Part shown: piece by piece, positions 24,401 to 33,900 of the stretch | How the letters are laid out: the number at the start of each line of letters is the position of its first letter | Numbering within the stretch: position 1 is the stretch's first letter | Assembly (NCBI RefSeq): GCF_010183535.1 | Contig: NC_071331.1 | Span: 25,668,001 to 25,732,000 of the forward strand | DNA from: Caenorhabditis remanei | Lineage: Eukaryota > Nematoda > Chromadorea > Rhabditida > Rhabditidae | Length of the DNA: 64,000 nucleotides | Reading direction: 5' to 3' | Notes under the pieces: generated by a model | Told to the model about the DNA's origin: nothing | The model's input: only the letters and a program-made list of their open reading frames with translations | The model's database searches: none | Position numbers and translations under genes: made by a program

Positions 24401-27400
24401 CATCTTTCCCGGTGGAATCATCGGACGTCTTCAGGCGACGGATTCAGATGCCACGTCGCCCAATAACTATGTCACGTACACCTCGGAAAACCCGCAATTC
24501 AAGGTTTCTGATTCCGGAGAAATAGTGTTCATTGGACCTGGAATATTGGAGAAAAACGTGAATTTGGAGTTCAATGTGACCGCTTCAGATGGAGGGGACC
24601 CGACGAATCAGGCAGTGGCTCAAGTGGTTCTGAATGAGCATAGAGCGATGAAATCGATTGAAAACGAGCTCACAACTCAGATAAATAGCAATGATACCGG
24701 TGGAGAGAAGGTGAGAAAGTTATTGAAAATTTTCGAAACATTTTTTTTTGGAAAACTTTTTGACTCAAATTTCTGGAAGATTTGGTTTTTATGGCTTGAA
24801 AATACACTATTCGGATTTGACTCGTTCAGACGGTTCGAAAGACTATAATCATGCCCGGGTTCTGACTACTTTGGGTCCCGCCACGAAAACTACAGTAATC
24901 CAGTGCAGCATTCTTTTCGTGTCAAGACCCGGCTTTCTCCAAATGAAAGAAATTGGGCTCAAAAAAATTTTCACAAAAAAAAAATTTCGTAAAAAAATGT
25001 ATTTCCAGTCTGAAATAAAATGGCTCAACGCGGGTATGCCTGGATACACCTACGAGATAATTCGCGCCTCCGCCGACGGGTTTTCCGACTCCGAAGTGGC
25101 CACGTGGATATCAATCGACGCGAAATCCGGCAGAATCCACACCATCAAAAAGGTGGATCCATCGAAAGTGAAGCAGATCAAACTACACATTTCAATGAGA
25201 AAAGGAAAACGCGAAGTGCCCGTGGAACTTATTATCAACGTGATGGACACAGATGACATTACCCCAGTCTACAGTAATCCTACAGTACCCCGGAAGTTCA
25301 CTTCTAGCGAATCGGTTACTGTAGGTACAATAGTCGGGGATATGGCGGTGGGTGGAGTCAAGGAAGGAGATGAATTGAAGTGAGTAGCTACAGTAACCCT
25401 TTTTTGGCTAACTACAGTAACCCATTGCTTTGCTACAATAACCCCCTACTAACCTCTCTTTGCTTTAGATATAATCTGAAAATCGTGTCGGGACCCAAAG
25501 GAAAACTACAAATCGATCGATACGGACTGCTTCGAGTGGTCAAACCGTTGGACTTCGAAAGTGAAAAATTGATAAAGGGGACTGTTGAAGCACTTGTTCT
25601 GAAAAACTCGAAATCCGCCGTGGCACCGTTCCAACTAACAATTCAAGACGCTAACGACAATCGGTTACTATTTTTTAACAATTTTAACAGAAAAAAGATT
25701 TTGGGCAGTGGGGATTGAACCCGGGTTTCCAAATTTCTTGGTTTTTCATGGATTTTTGTGATTTTCAGCATTTCTGAACTAATTCCAATCATTTTAACAA
25801 AAAACAAAAAAGATTTTACGCGGTGGGGCTCGAACCCTGGTACCTCGGAACTGTAGCCACCTGTCTACCTTAACCACTCGCCGCCACCACCACCATCACT
25901 ACCTTCCCTTTTTTCCCTCAAAAAATATAAAATTTTCACCATTTTCTCCCTATTATTCAATTTTCCAGACCAATATTCAAAAACTCGTCCGTGTTCACCG
26001 TCTCTATCTACGAAAATTCAGTGTTGGGTACTGTACTCGACCTACCGTACCCTCTGGCAACGGATCGGGATTCCAGCAAGTTTTCATCGTTGAAGTATAG
26101 CATGACTGGAGACGAAGGATTTTTTAAGATTGATGAGAGGCTAGTTTTCAGTAAATTAAAAAAACAACTTTTTTAAAAAAATTTCCTAAATTTTCTCCGT
26201 TTCAATTTTTCTGATAACCGCTAAATTAGTAAGATTCAGCGCGTTTTTGCCGTTCAATTTTTTGCGGTTTCAGAAAGCGGGTCGTATACTGTAGTTTTCG
26301 TGGTGGGACCAAAGTGAACGGAACCCCGACATGATTATACTTTTCTGAACCGCAGAATCACGTTGAATCGGAATATCACATTGATTTTCCATAAAAATAT
26401 TTTTCCCATGAGAAACCACTCTATTGTCATCTTTCAGCAACTCCACTATCCGCCTCGTCGCCCCATTGGACTTTGAGACCCAACGTGTCCACTCGCTTAG
26501 CATTAAATGCGTGGATAACCAGGGTCGTGATCCCCATCACGAAGTGTTCGCCTCGGTTACTGTAACCGTAATCGACGTGAACGATAACCCACCGGTTATT
26601 CATAACACAGACTTGACACATTTATCAATTGAAGAGGATGCTCAAATCGGTCAAGTGGTTACTGTACTTGTGATCTCCGATTCAGATGAAGGAGGCGTTC
26701 AGAATACTGAAATCGACGTAAACTCAACGTTATTCCACGTAGATCACGAGAAGAAACTTATCGTTCAATCGCCTCTAAAGGGACACGCAGGACAACGCAT
26801 CTGTTCTACAGTAACCGCACGTGACCCGGGAGGACTCACCGCCACATCACCGTACTGTGTTACAGTATACCCCGCTAAAAATACGCATCACAATCCGCTG
26901 GTCGTGTTGCCGAAACAGAATTCGATACACTATTTTGATGAGAATATTGTGTATGAGGAGTTGTTGAAGGTGAAAGTGCTGGAAGAAGAAGGGGAGAGAG
27001 AGAATGTCACGTTCCGGTTGGATGAGATGTTCAAGAAGGTCAGTTTTTGAATCAAAACATTTTACTAGAGTGTTTCTAAACAAAAGTAATGAAATATTAG
27101 AATTCAGCTTGTTGAGACGGTCAAAAAAGTATAATTATGCCTAGGTTTGAAGTAGTTTGGGTCTCACCACGAAAACTACAGTAACCCGACCCCCATTTGT
27201 GTCGAGACACAACTTACTCCAAGCATAGTCATGATTATACTTTCCTGAACCGCGAAAACGTTCTGAATTTGAATATCACATTGGTTTCTTGAGAAATAAA
27301 AATCCGGCAGAATTTCATGGCATAAACCAAATATCGGGAAAAGACTTTTTCAATTTCAAAAAAATTCAGGACTGGCAAATGTTCACTATCGGAGAAACCA

Positions 27401-30400
27401 ACGGAAGTCTTCGTGCCCGCCAGCCATTCGATTTCGAGAAGAAGACGGTTCATGAGATAAAGGTATGTCTGTCCGTTCAACAAAAAAAAAACAACGAAAA
27501 AAGTTTTTTTTCAAATTGTTATTTTATAAAATTTTTATTTTATATATTTTATTTTATTTTCAGATCCTGGCATGCCGCGTGGATAATTGCACCTCAACCC
27601 ATTTATTCATTTCGGTGAATGACCGTAATGACAACTGTCCAATGTTCCCCAAACAGGTAGGCTACAGTAACCCGGATCCTGAATATAGTATCAAAACATT
27701 TTTTTTTTCAAATTGTTTAAAAAATTGGTTTCCTGTTTCTCCAGGACGTCCGTCTCACCGTACTGGAAAACGAAAAGGGCAAACGACAAGTCGGCCGGAT
27801 TCCTGCCGCTTTGGACTCGGATTTCCATTCGGACAACACTAAAGTGTGCTATACCACTGACACGCCCATTTTCTTCTTTGCTGACCCAACTCTGCCAATC
27901 CTCTTCACGAATTCTAGTTTTGATAGGGAACACAAAAAACAGCATCAGATTACGGTAAAACTTGAGAAAAAAAAGAGAGAAAAAGAGAGAGAAAAAAATT
28001 TTGTTAGTATTATCGGAATAGAAAAGTTCCGACATTTTTTACCGACGCGCAAGAGTCGCGCTACTGATCTACTGAAACGCCCACTCATCATTAGCATTTC
28101 TACTGCAAGATCAGGGCACGGTTTCATTGATTTCGCGGGTAAAATTTTGTTTTAAAAAACCATTTTTTCATCAAATTTGATATATTTTTCTTGAAAAATC
28201 ACTTCCACTATGAAAGTTTGAGAGAAAAATATCAATTTTCAAAAATAAAAAATCATGTTTGTTGAAAAAGTGGTATTTTTTAACAAAATTTTACCCGCGA
28301 AATCAATGAAACCGTGCCCCGATCTTGCAAAAGATATGTTAATGATGACTGGGCGTTTGCGTAGATCAGTGGCGCGACTCTTGCGCGTCGGTAATAAATG
28401 TCGGAACTTTTTTATTCCGATAATATTTTTTCAAAAAAAAAAATTTTCAGATCACCGCCTACGACTGTCACCTTTCGTGCCGAGACCCTCATAAACCGAT
28501 CAATGGAACCATTGTCGCTCTAATCGACGTCATCGATGTGAACGATAACTTCCCGAAATTCTCTGAAAAAATCTACACGACTACGATAGTCCAGGGACAC
28601 GTCACCGCGGGAAGTCATGTTTTGACAGTGCAAGCGACGGATTTGGATGAAGAATTGGAGGGATTAAAGTATAGTATACGGGGATTCGTTAGGTCACCGA
28701 GTCAGGTAAGATTTCGAGAATTTTTAGAACAAATTTTTCTTTAAACTTCAATTTTAGAAGAAAAAAAAATTACTTTCACAACTTTTCCCCATTTTATTTT
28801 TATAAAATAATATTATGATATTCGAATTCAGCGGGTTTTCGCGGTTTAGAAATGTATAGTCATGCCATAGTTTAAAACAAGTTGGGTCTCGCCGCGAATT
28901 CCCGAGGGTTACTGTAGTTTTTGTGTCGAGACCCAACTTGCACTAAAACACATTATGATTGTAACTTTCTGAATTGCAAAAGCACGGTGAATCTGAATAT
29001 CATATGTGTATTTGATAAAAGTTTTATTTGACGGAGAAAAAAGAAAATTTAGAATTTTTCAGTTCAAAAGTGTTCAAATTTTCAGTCCTTCACCCCCTCC
29101 GAGTCTCCCATCACTATCGACAAGTCATCTGGAGAGATCACTGCCAATGAACTTCTCAAAGACTCCTCCTACTCGTTCACAGTGGTAGTCACCGATGGGG
29201 CGGGGCATGAGGATACCGCGTCTGTTATGGTAGGTCAAAATTCAATAAATGAGATATCGGAGCATCGTACTCATGATTTTACTTTTAATTCCAGATCTCT
29301 GTGGTCACATACGCTCAACAAACGGAGCTTGTGTTCGATGCACCATTTGAGTTGGTCATAAAAAATGAGAAGAAAATTGCGGAGTGAGTTGTAGGGAATT
29401 TCTTCAGAGTGAAAGATTTCGGAGAAACTTTCATCGGATTCGGATTCAGGGTGTCAAGACGGTTCAGAAAAGTATAATCATGATGGGGTTTCGAGCAAAT
29501 TGGGTCCCACCACGAAAGCGGCGGATTACTGTAGATTTCGTGCCGAGACCCAACTTCCTCCAAATCGCTTCATGATTATACTTTTCTGAACCGCCTTGAC
29601 ACGCTGAATACGAATATCACATTTTCAACTTCCCTACTTCTTTTATATAATAGTTACACTCCTCAAAAACTCTTTCCAGAAACCTCTCCAACGCCACCGG
29701 CCTCCAAACCATCGTCGACAAGTGTCGTCAGAACTCAAATTTCACTCTGATGCTAGTCCACTTCATGGATCGAGACGGACAATTTGTGAACGTGGATCGA
29801 GCCGTGAATCTTCTGATGACGTCATCAGCAGATTCTAGGAGAGAGCTGAGAAGTGTCTATGGCCTACGTGAGGCCTTCCCACCAGTGCCTATCCCATCAA
29901 GAGTGCCTCAGTATATTTTGGTGAGTTAATATTTTTATTTGGAATATTTCTACTTAAGACATTTCAAAGATTTTTATGTTTCAATTATTTTTATTTTTCA
30001 ACTTAATTTTTTTCTAGATCGCCGTATTACTATTCTTTGCCATTTCCATCTTCTCCATGTGTATTTGGTGTCGACAACGAAATAATTATGAGCGGAAGTT
30101 GAGACATATTTCAGCTCAAGCGTCTACAGTACATACAGTAACCCTGGGAAGGGGTGGGAAGCATGGGTGAGTCCAAAATTTGACAAATGTTGATAGAAAT
30201 TGAGATAAATAGGTTCAGAATTAACCTTTAAAGAATGCAAAACAAAAAAAGATTCCTGAAAGGAATCGAACCCGCTACTCTTTGTCTCATAGTCTAGCCT
30301 TTTACCGCCGAGACCACCGCGCACTAAGATATCATTGCGCGCAGGGCGATCATAAAATCTCCAACTCTCACCCATTCTCAGCTCCAACCCCGCCTACGGA

Positions 30401-30496
30401 GAGATCCCAATCGTCACTCGACACCATCCGCCACCGGCTCCGCCTCCTCCGACGTCTTCTGGAGCTTCTGTGAATCTTCAATCTACTGAATTGTAA
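12481..30496 (+). CDS. Large single-pass cadherin
   Basis: From exon 2 the exons read: 13442-13545, 13601-13693, 18485-18571, 19052-19204, 19258-19349, 20607-20714, 20760-21195, 21468-21927, 22197-22546, 24339-24710, 25009-25379, 25469-25663, 25969-26139, 26438-27038, 27370-27462, 27564-27656, 27745-27954, 28451-28705, 29086-29229, 29295-29383, 29680-29920, 30018-30166, 30382-30496. That is about 1,660 residues; phases agree throughout. The candidate first exon 12481-12528 encodes a signal peptide (HRFIFIFLLFGLEEQ) but ends in phase 0 while exon 2 needs phase 1, so the 5' end is unresolved. About a dozen cadherin repeats are marked by VVDVNDNAP, VKDENDNSP, DINDNAPIF, DANDNRP, VIDVNDNPP and VIDVNDNFP with LDFE/DRE motifs; several are degenerate. 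One helix (IAVLLFFAISIFSMCIW) precedes a ~60-residue Pro-rich tail without a catenin site. No EGF or laminin-G domain is seen. Expected role: calcium-dependent adhesion. Confidence 0.85.
12667..12760 (-). repeat. tRNA-derived SINE-like repeat, copy 1
   Basis: Reverse strand carries the B-box-like GGGTTCAAG and the block ending in a T-rich tail; diverged member of the family in the cadherin locus. Confidence 0.45.
12798..12885 (-). repeat. tRNA-derived SINE-like repeat, copy 2
   Basis: Reverse strand reads AAGTGGTGTCGAGGG, then CCAGGGTTCGATTTC (B-box) and a TTTTTTTGTTTTTTGTT tail. Confidence 0.55.
15268..15392 (+). repeat. tRNA-derived SINE-like repeat, copy 3
   Basis: TGACCCAGTGGTTA (A-box-like), then TACCAGGGTTCGAACCC (B-box), then a TTTGTTTTTTGTTTTTTG tail. 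An internal partial duplication of GACCCAG is present. Confidence 0.65.
16058..16152 (-). repeat. tRNA-derived SINE-like repeat, copy 4
   Basis: Plus strand shows the tail AAAAAAAACAAAAG, then AATCGAACCCTGGTA and CATGTCTACCTTAGC, the inverse of the family consensus. Confidence 0.6.
16316..16406 (+). repeat. tRNA-derived SINE-like repeat, copy 5
   Basis: GTCCCAGCGGTTAA, then CAGGTTCAATTCC, then TTTATTTTTTGTTTTTTGTT. Confidence 0.6.
16494..16575 (+). repeat. tRNA-derived SINE-like repeat, copy 6
   Basis: GTGACCCAGTGGTTAAGG, then GAGGTACCAAGG and CTCGATTCCGTATGCC, then a T-rich tail. Confidence 0.65.
17300..17396 (-). repeat. tRNA-derived SINE-like repeat, copy 7
   Basis: Near-complete copy: A-rich end, ACTCGAACCCTGGTACC, CTGTCTACCTTAACTAC, TGGGTCACC on the plus strand. 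Confidence 0.7.
17657..17752 (+). repeat. tRNA-derived SINE-like repeat, copy 8
   Basis: GGACCCAGTGGTTAGG, then GAGCTACCAGGGTTTGAACC, then TTCTTTTTTGCATTTTGTT. Confidence 0.68.
17876..18253. mobile_element. 378-bp foldback MITE with TAA target duplication
   Basis: The element starts CTAGGGAAGGCCTCCGAGTG and ends with its inverse, and the arms remain complementary almost to the centre near 18065 (for example CACGGTCACTCGGAGG at the right matches the left). It is flanked on both sides by TAA (17873-17875 and 18254-18256), as expected of a 3-bp TWA duplication from a PIF/Harbinger-type transposase; that assignment is inference. It lies in the 4.8-kb cadherin intron 13694-18484. Confidence 0.8.
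18776..18918. repeat. Palindromic ~140-bp repeat, copy 1
   Basis: Starts GGTTCAGAAAAGTATAAGC and ends TATACTTTTTTGAAAGC, with a centre around CCACGAATACTACAGTAA. In a cadherin intron. Confidence 0.65.
19398..20524 (+). pseudogene. tRNA-Asp(GTC) interrupted by a transposon
   Basis: Joining 19398-19412 (TCCTCGGTAGTATAG) to 20468-20524 recreates a complete tRNA-Asp. The 7-bp acceptor stem pairs TCCTCGG with CCGGGGA. The anticodon arm CGCGT-CTGTCAC-ATGCG has GTC in the loop, and the T arm has GGGTTCAATTCCC. The A box is split 15 bases in by the 1,052-bp insertion, so the locus should not yield a tRNA. It sits in cadherin intron 19350-20606 in the same orientation as the host gene. The T-rich sequence after 20524 resembles the tail of the nearby tRNA-derived repeats, so it may have been a retroposed copy rather than a true gene before the insertion. 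Confidence 0.85.
19413..20464. mobile_element. 1.05-kb non-autonomous DNA transposon inserted in tRNA-Asp
   Basis: Ends are inverted: CACAGGTGAACCGC at the left and GCGGTTCACCTGTG at the right. The 3-bp target TAG is duplicated (19410-19412, 20465-20467). Both subterminal regions hold many short TCCATATA/GGATCC/TATATGTG motifs in both orientations. The middle (about 19660-20190) is an imperfect large palindrome centred near 19925, for example TTACTTCGGTATG against CATACCGAAGTAA. No transposase frame is visible. CAC...GTG termini with a 3-bp duplication fit a CACTA/EnSpm-like element, an inference. Confidence 0.85.
21286..21426. repeat. Palindromic ~140-bp repeat, copy 2
   Basis: CCAGAAAAGTATAATCATG at the left, CATGATTATACTTTTCTG at the right, TTGGGTCCCACCACGAAAG between. 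In a cadherin intron. Confidence 0.75.
21972..22116. repeat. Palindromic ~140-bp repeat, copy 3
   Basis: TCAGAAAAGTATAATCATG left end, TTACACTTTTTTTGAAAGC right end, centre with GTTACAGTAGTTTTCGTG. Confidence 0.7.
24025..24112 (-). repeat. tRNA-derived SINE-like repeat, copy 9
   Basis: AAAAAAAAACAAAAATAAAC, then GCTGAACCCTGGTACC and ATACCTTAACCACTGG on the plus strand. Confidence 0.65.
24195..24282 (-). repeat. tRNA-derived SINE-like repeat, copy 10
   Basis: AAACAAAAAACAAAAG, then GCTTGAACCCTGATACCTCG, then TCTACCTTAACCACTCG. Confidence 0.65.
24829..24950. repeat. Palindromic ~140-bp repeat, copy 4 (right end decayed)
   Basis: Left end ACTATAATCATGCCCGG and centre TTGGGTCCCGCCACGAAAAC are present; the right arm is lost. 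Confidence 0.6.
25675..25740 (-). repeat. tRNA-derived SINE-like repeat, copy 11 (partial)
   Basis: GGGGATTGAACCCGGG preceded by AACAGAAAAAAGATTTTGGG; the A-box half is missing. Confidence 0.45.
25790..25890 (-). repeat. tRNA-derived SINE-like repeat, copy 12
   Basis: AACAAAAAACAAAAAAGATT, then GCTCGAACCCTGGTACCTCG, then TGTCTACCTTAACCACTCG: one of the best-kept copies. Confidence 0.7.
26270..26360. repeat. Palindromic ~140-bp repeat, copy 5 (left end shortened)
   Basis: TACTGTAGTTTTCGTGGTGG, then CATGATTATACTTTTCTGAA. In the intron with the proposed GC donor. Confidence 0.65.
27114..27256. repeat. Palindromic ~140-bp repeat, copy 6
   Basis: AAAAAAGTATAATTATGCC left, TCATGATTATACTTTCCTG right, CTACAGTAACCC in the centre. 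Confidence 0.7.
28005..28427. mobile_element. ~420-bp foldback element in a cadherin intron
   Basis: The left arm 28005-28160 (including ATTATCGGAATA, GTTCCGACATTT, GAAACCGTGCCC in inverse, CGCGGGTAAAATTTTGTT) is repeated in inverse at 28268-28427. The loop is about 100 bases. Arms differ at scattered positions, so it is not fresh. No coding potential. Confidence 0.75.
28840..28982. repeat. Palindromic ~140-bp repeat, copy 7
   Basis: TAGAAATGTATAGTCATGCC left, TTATGATTGTAACTTTCTG right, GGTTACTGTAGTTTTTGTG centre; more diverged than copies 2 and 8. Confidence 0.65.
29458..29600. repeat. Palindromic ~140-bp repeat, copy 8
   Basis: GGTTCAGAAAAGTATAATCA left and TGATTATACTTTTCTGAACC right form a perfect terminal inverted repeat. 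The centre has GGGTCCCACCACGAAAG. Confidence 0.8.
30240..30335 (-). repeat. tRNA-like repeat with a different body
   Basis: The reverse strand reads GCGCGGTGGTCTCGGCGG (A-box-like), then TAGCGGGTTCGATTCCTTTC (B-box), then a TTTTTTTGTTTT tail. No acceptor stem can be closed, so it is not a functional tRNA. It shares the T-rich tail with the other tRNA-derived repeats. Lies in the last cadherin intron. Confidence 0.55.
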
Positions 30497-30823
30497 TATT
30501 CTCTTTTTCTTCTTCTCTCGTTTTGCCATTTCTTCTTCTCCCACTTTTGGTGCTTTCTTCATTGTTCGTTTCGCCTCAATTCTAGTCTCCCATCCATTCG
30601 TTCTGCTCAATTACTGGTGTCAAAATCTGATGGATTTTCAGATTTTTATATATAAAAACATACAGAAAGTCAAATGATTTGATGTTGGGGGGTGATGGGG
30701 GCAGAAAGAAGCATTTTGATGATAAAGAAGAAAACAGAATGGTGCATTATGGCAACGGTTATATGGGGGAAACGGGGGATTCAAATGAGAAATTCTATTA
30801 TATCAATTATTAAAATTATAAAA

Positions 30824-30829
30824 AATAAA
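30824..30829 (+). terminator. Candidate poly(A) signal of the cadherin gene
   Basis: AATAAA about 330 bases after the cadherin stop and 80 bases before the convergent fln-1 stop, so the two 3' UTRs nearly meet. Confidence 0.4.
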
Positions 30830-30909
30830 AGAGAGAAGTAAACCGTCGAATGAATTATAAAGCACTTATGGGGGGATATAATTGGTAAGAAACATATTAT
30901 GGGGACAAA

Positions 30910-33900
30910 TTATGGCTCAATGGCGAATGGTGATCCGGGGATTTCCTTGTCTCCGTACTTGATGAACACGAATCCTTTGACTCTGTCCGGGATACGGTAG
31001 GAGCATACATAGTGTCCGGATCCTTGATGACGTACGACAACTTCTTCGCATGGTCCTTTCGTTGTGACAACTCCAACCATCAGGAGATTTGTGCCGGCGA
31101 GTCCCGTGTCGATTTGGAATGCGGCTGGACGACCGGGGAAGAACTTGTTGAGACCGGCACCCTTAGCGGTGACCTGGAAGAAAAGATGATTTTCAGGCTA
31201 GAAATATTTAGATTGGAGATTCAGAATTCTCAGAATATCAGGCAATTTGCAGTAATTCCAGAATGATTTGATATTTGATATTTTATTTTAACTATTTAAA
31301 TATACAGAAAATGTCACTGGAGGTCAGGTACAGTCCCTCACGAGACTAACCCTGAGAAAAAAATTTCAGCCGTTTTGAACTGGATTTTCCAATTCCAATT
31401 CACTTTCTCACCTTGGCAGCGTCTCCTTGATACTCTGGCACCACAGCGACAGTACCCTTCGATGTCTTGGCAACAGCGTCAATCTTGACATGACTCGTCT
31501 CGTTGTAACCATTTCCACCCAACTCTTTTCCTTCGACCGGAATTTTGAATGGTGATCCCGGAGCGTGAATTCCGTTGTATTTGATGGAAGCGAAGTAGGA
31601 TCCTGGAGCGAGTGGAGTGTATCTGACTTTGTATCCTTTCTCGAGTTCATAAGCATCCAAAGTGGCTTTCGATGGTCCGTCCATTTGAACAGTAAGAATT
31701 CCGGCACCAGCATTGGCTGTATTGATGACAAATTCACACTTCTGTCCGGTGGTTCCCTTGACAAGTCCATCTCCCGATGCGAAGATAGCAGTTGGATCAC
31801 AAAGATCCTTTCCACCGACACGAAGTCTAAATGGCGAATCACGCATTGGTGCTCCATCGAGAGTGACGTGAATGAAGTGGTTTCCTGTCTCCTTTGGCAC
31901 AAATCTCATCGCATAACTCTCTCCGTCTTCAATCGGGACAATATCGATCGTGTCGACCTCGTTGTTTGGAGCAACGACCTTCGCCTCCAAGTGTCCTTTG
32001 GCACGATGAGTGAGGACGGTGAATGTGAATGCTTTTCCAGCTGGGATTCCTTGATCGTGGAACTGAGCCAATTCCAACTTTCTGACTTCTCCGGTGGCTG
32101 GAGCGACGAATACTTTGAATGGCGAGTCTGGGATGTGTTGGTCGTTGAACTTGACCGCCACGACGTACTCTCCTGGAGTCGCAACCTTGTAGTCGACATG
32201 ACAGTTTCCGTCTTTGTGGTCCTTGAATTCAAGAGTAGCCTTGGATGGTCCTTCGATCGAAACAGCGAGGGCACCGGCTCCAGCTTCACGATGGTAGATG
32301 TTGAAGGCATTGAGTGTTCCTGTCTCTCCACGGACGACTCCTTGACCGGCTGCTCGGATCTAGAAGAAGGACACATGAGGTGGCGGTGAGGTCTCCAGGG
32401 GTCTAATTTTCAGGATTTTCACGAGAAATAGTTAATGTAGAGCGCAAAAGACTAAAAATAGGGAAACTCGATAATTTTCTACTATAAAACGCTCAAAAAC
32501 GGTGATGTTTCAGCAAAAATCACTGAAATTGGCTGAAAATATCGAAGAAAATTTGATTTTTCAAGTTTTTACAGGATTTTTTCATCAATTTCAGACAGAT
32601 TTCCCAACAGAATTTCACTATCGTTACCTTGTGAGCTCCACCTTCGGTGAACGATCCAACAGTGAACTGGAACGGCGATCCATTCACATGAGCCTCCTTG
32701 TACATGACAGAGAGCGTGTGGATTCCCTCCAATTTGGGAGTGAATTTCAATTGATAGTACTGTTGTCCCAAATCTCTCATCTCAATATCATCTGTGTGTC
32801 CTTTCGGATCCATCAATCTGGCGGTGATGTCCATTGGTGAAGTGTTCAACAGCTTCAAGAACAAGAGAGATTCTTGATCCGGAAGACAGATTCCATGCTG
32901 CTCGACTCCTTTCTGAATCGTCTGGATCACACGACCAGCCGATTTTCCAGTGCATTGAACAGTCAACGGAGAGTCCTTGACGTGATGATCGGCGAACTTG
33001 ATGGCAATAGCATAGACTCCTGGTTCAGTTGGAGTGTAGAGAACCTTGATGAGTCCAGACTTGACTTCCTTACAAGTCAACTCGGCCTTCGATGGTCCTT
33101 GCACAGACACCGAGAGACCTCCGTATCCGGCTTTCGACGTATCCACAAGAAGTTCATTCGGCTGGAGAGTGATTCCCTTAGCCTTTCCAGCTCCAGTGAC
33201 CTCGACTTTCGACGCATCTCCGACTTGCGACTTGTCCACCTTGATCTTGAATGGTGCCTTTGGAACCAACTTTCCATCTCTCTTCACAGTGATCAAGTGC
33301 TCTCCAGATTCACGAGGAGTGAATGAGACACCAAGACGACCTCCATCCAAAAGACGAACGAAGCATGGCTCCTCGATTCCAGCTGGTGACTTGATTGATG
33401 CGGAGATTCCTTTCAACTCGAGTTGAGTGATCGGGAGGGCGACTTCTGAAGTTGATCCGACGGAGAGATGAGAGCGCTTCTACAAACACAATTTTCAGAT
33501 TTTCAGGAATCAGAATCCCAAAGCTAATCTTACCTGTCCCTCTCCCATAACAAGAACTCGGAACGGCGAGTCTCGGACTGCATTTCCTCCCAACTTTACG
33601 TGTACTTTGTACTCTCCTGGAACTGGTGGCACCCATGCGGCCGAACATGTTCCGTCCTTGTTGTCATGAATCTTGATTTGGGATTTGGCTGGTCCCTCGA
33701 TGCTGACTGACAGCTCCTTTGCTTGGGATCCTTTTGCACACACGGTGAACGTCGCTGGCTCTCCGACAATCGCATTCTGAAGTCCTGGTCCATAGACAGT
33801 GGCCCATCCATCTCCATAAGCATCGACGTAGAATTTGATTGGTGTTCCTTGGAGTTGAGCTCCGTTCTGGAGGATCGACAGCTCATGAGATCCGTGTACT

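Noticed and set aside
27691..28127. Minus-strand frames inside the cadherin gene
   Set aside because: They overlap a true cadherin exon and a foldback element, and their Phe/Lys-rich content reflects intron sequence.
30240..30335. A functional minus-strand tRNA gene
   Set aside because: A and B boxes are present but no acceptor stem pairs and the anticodon stem is poor; treated as a tRNA-derived repeat.
31565..32389. 274-codon plus-strand frame opposite filamin exons
   Set aside because: It is the antisense shadow of fln-1 exon 31412-32359. Ser/Trp-rich composition and no start context or splice sites support it. The same applies to the frames at 32874-33326, 33723-34148 and 42657-43259.
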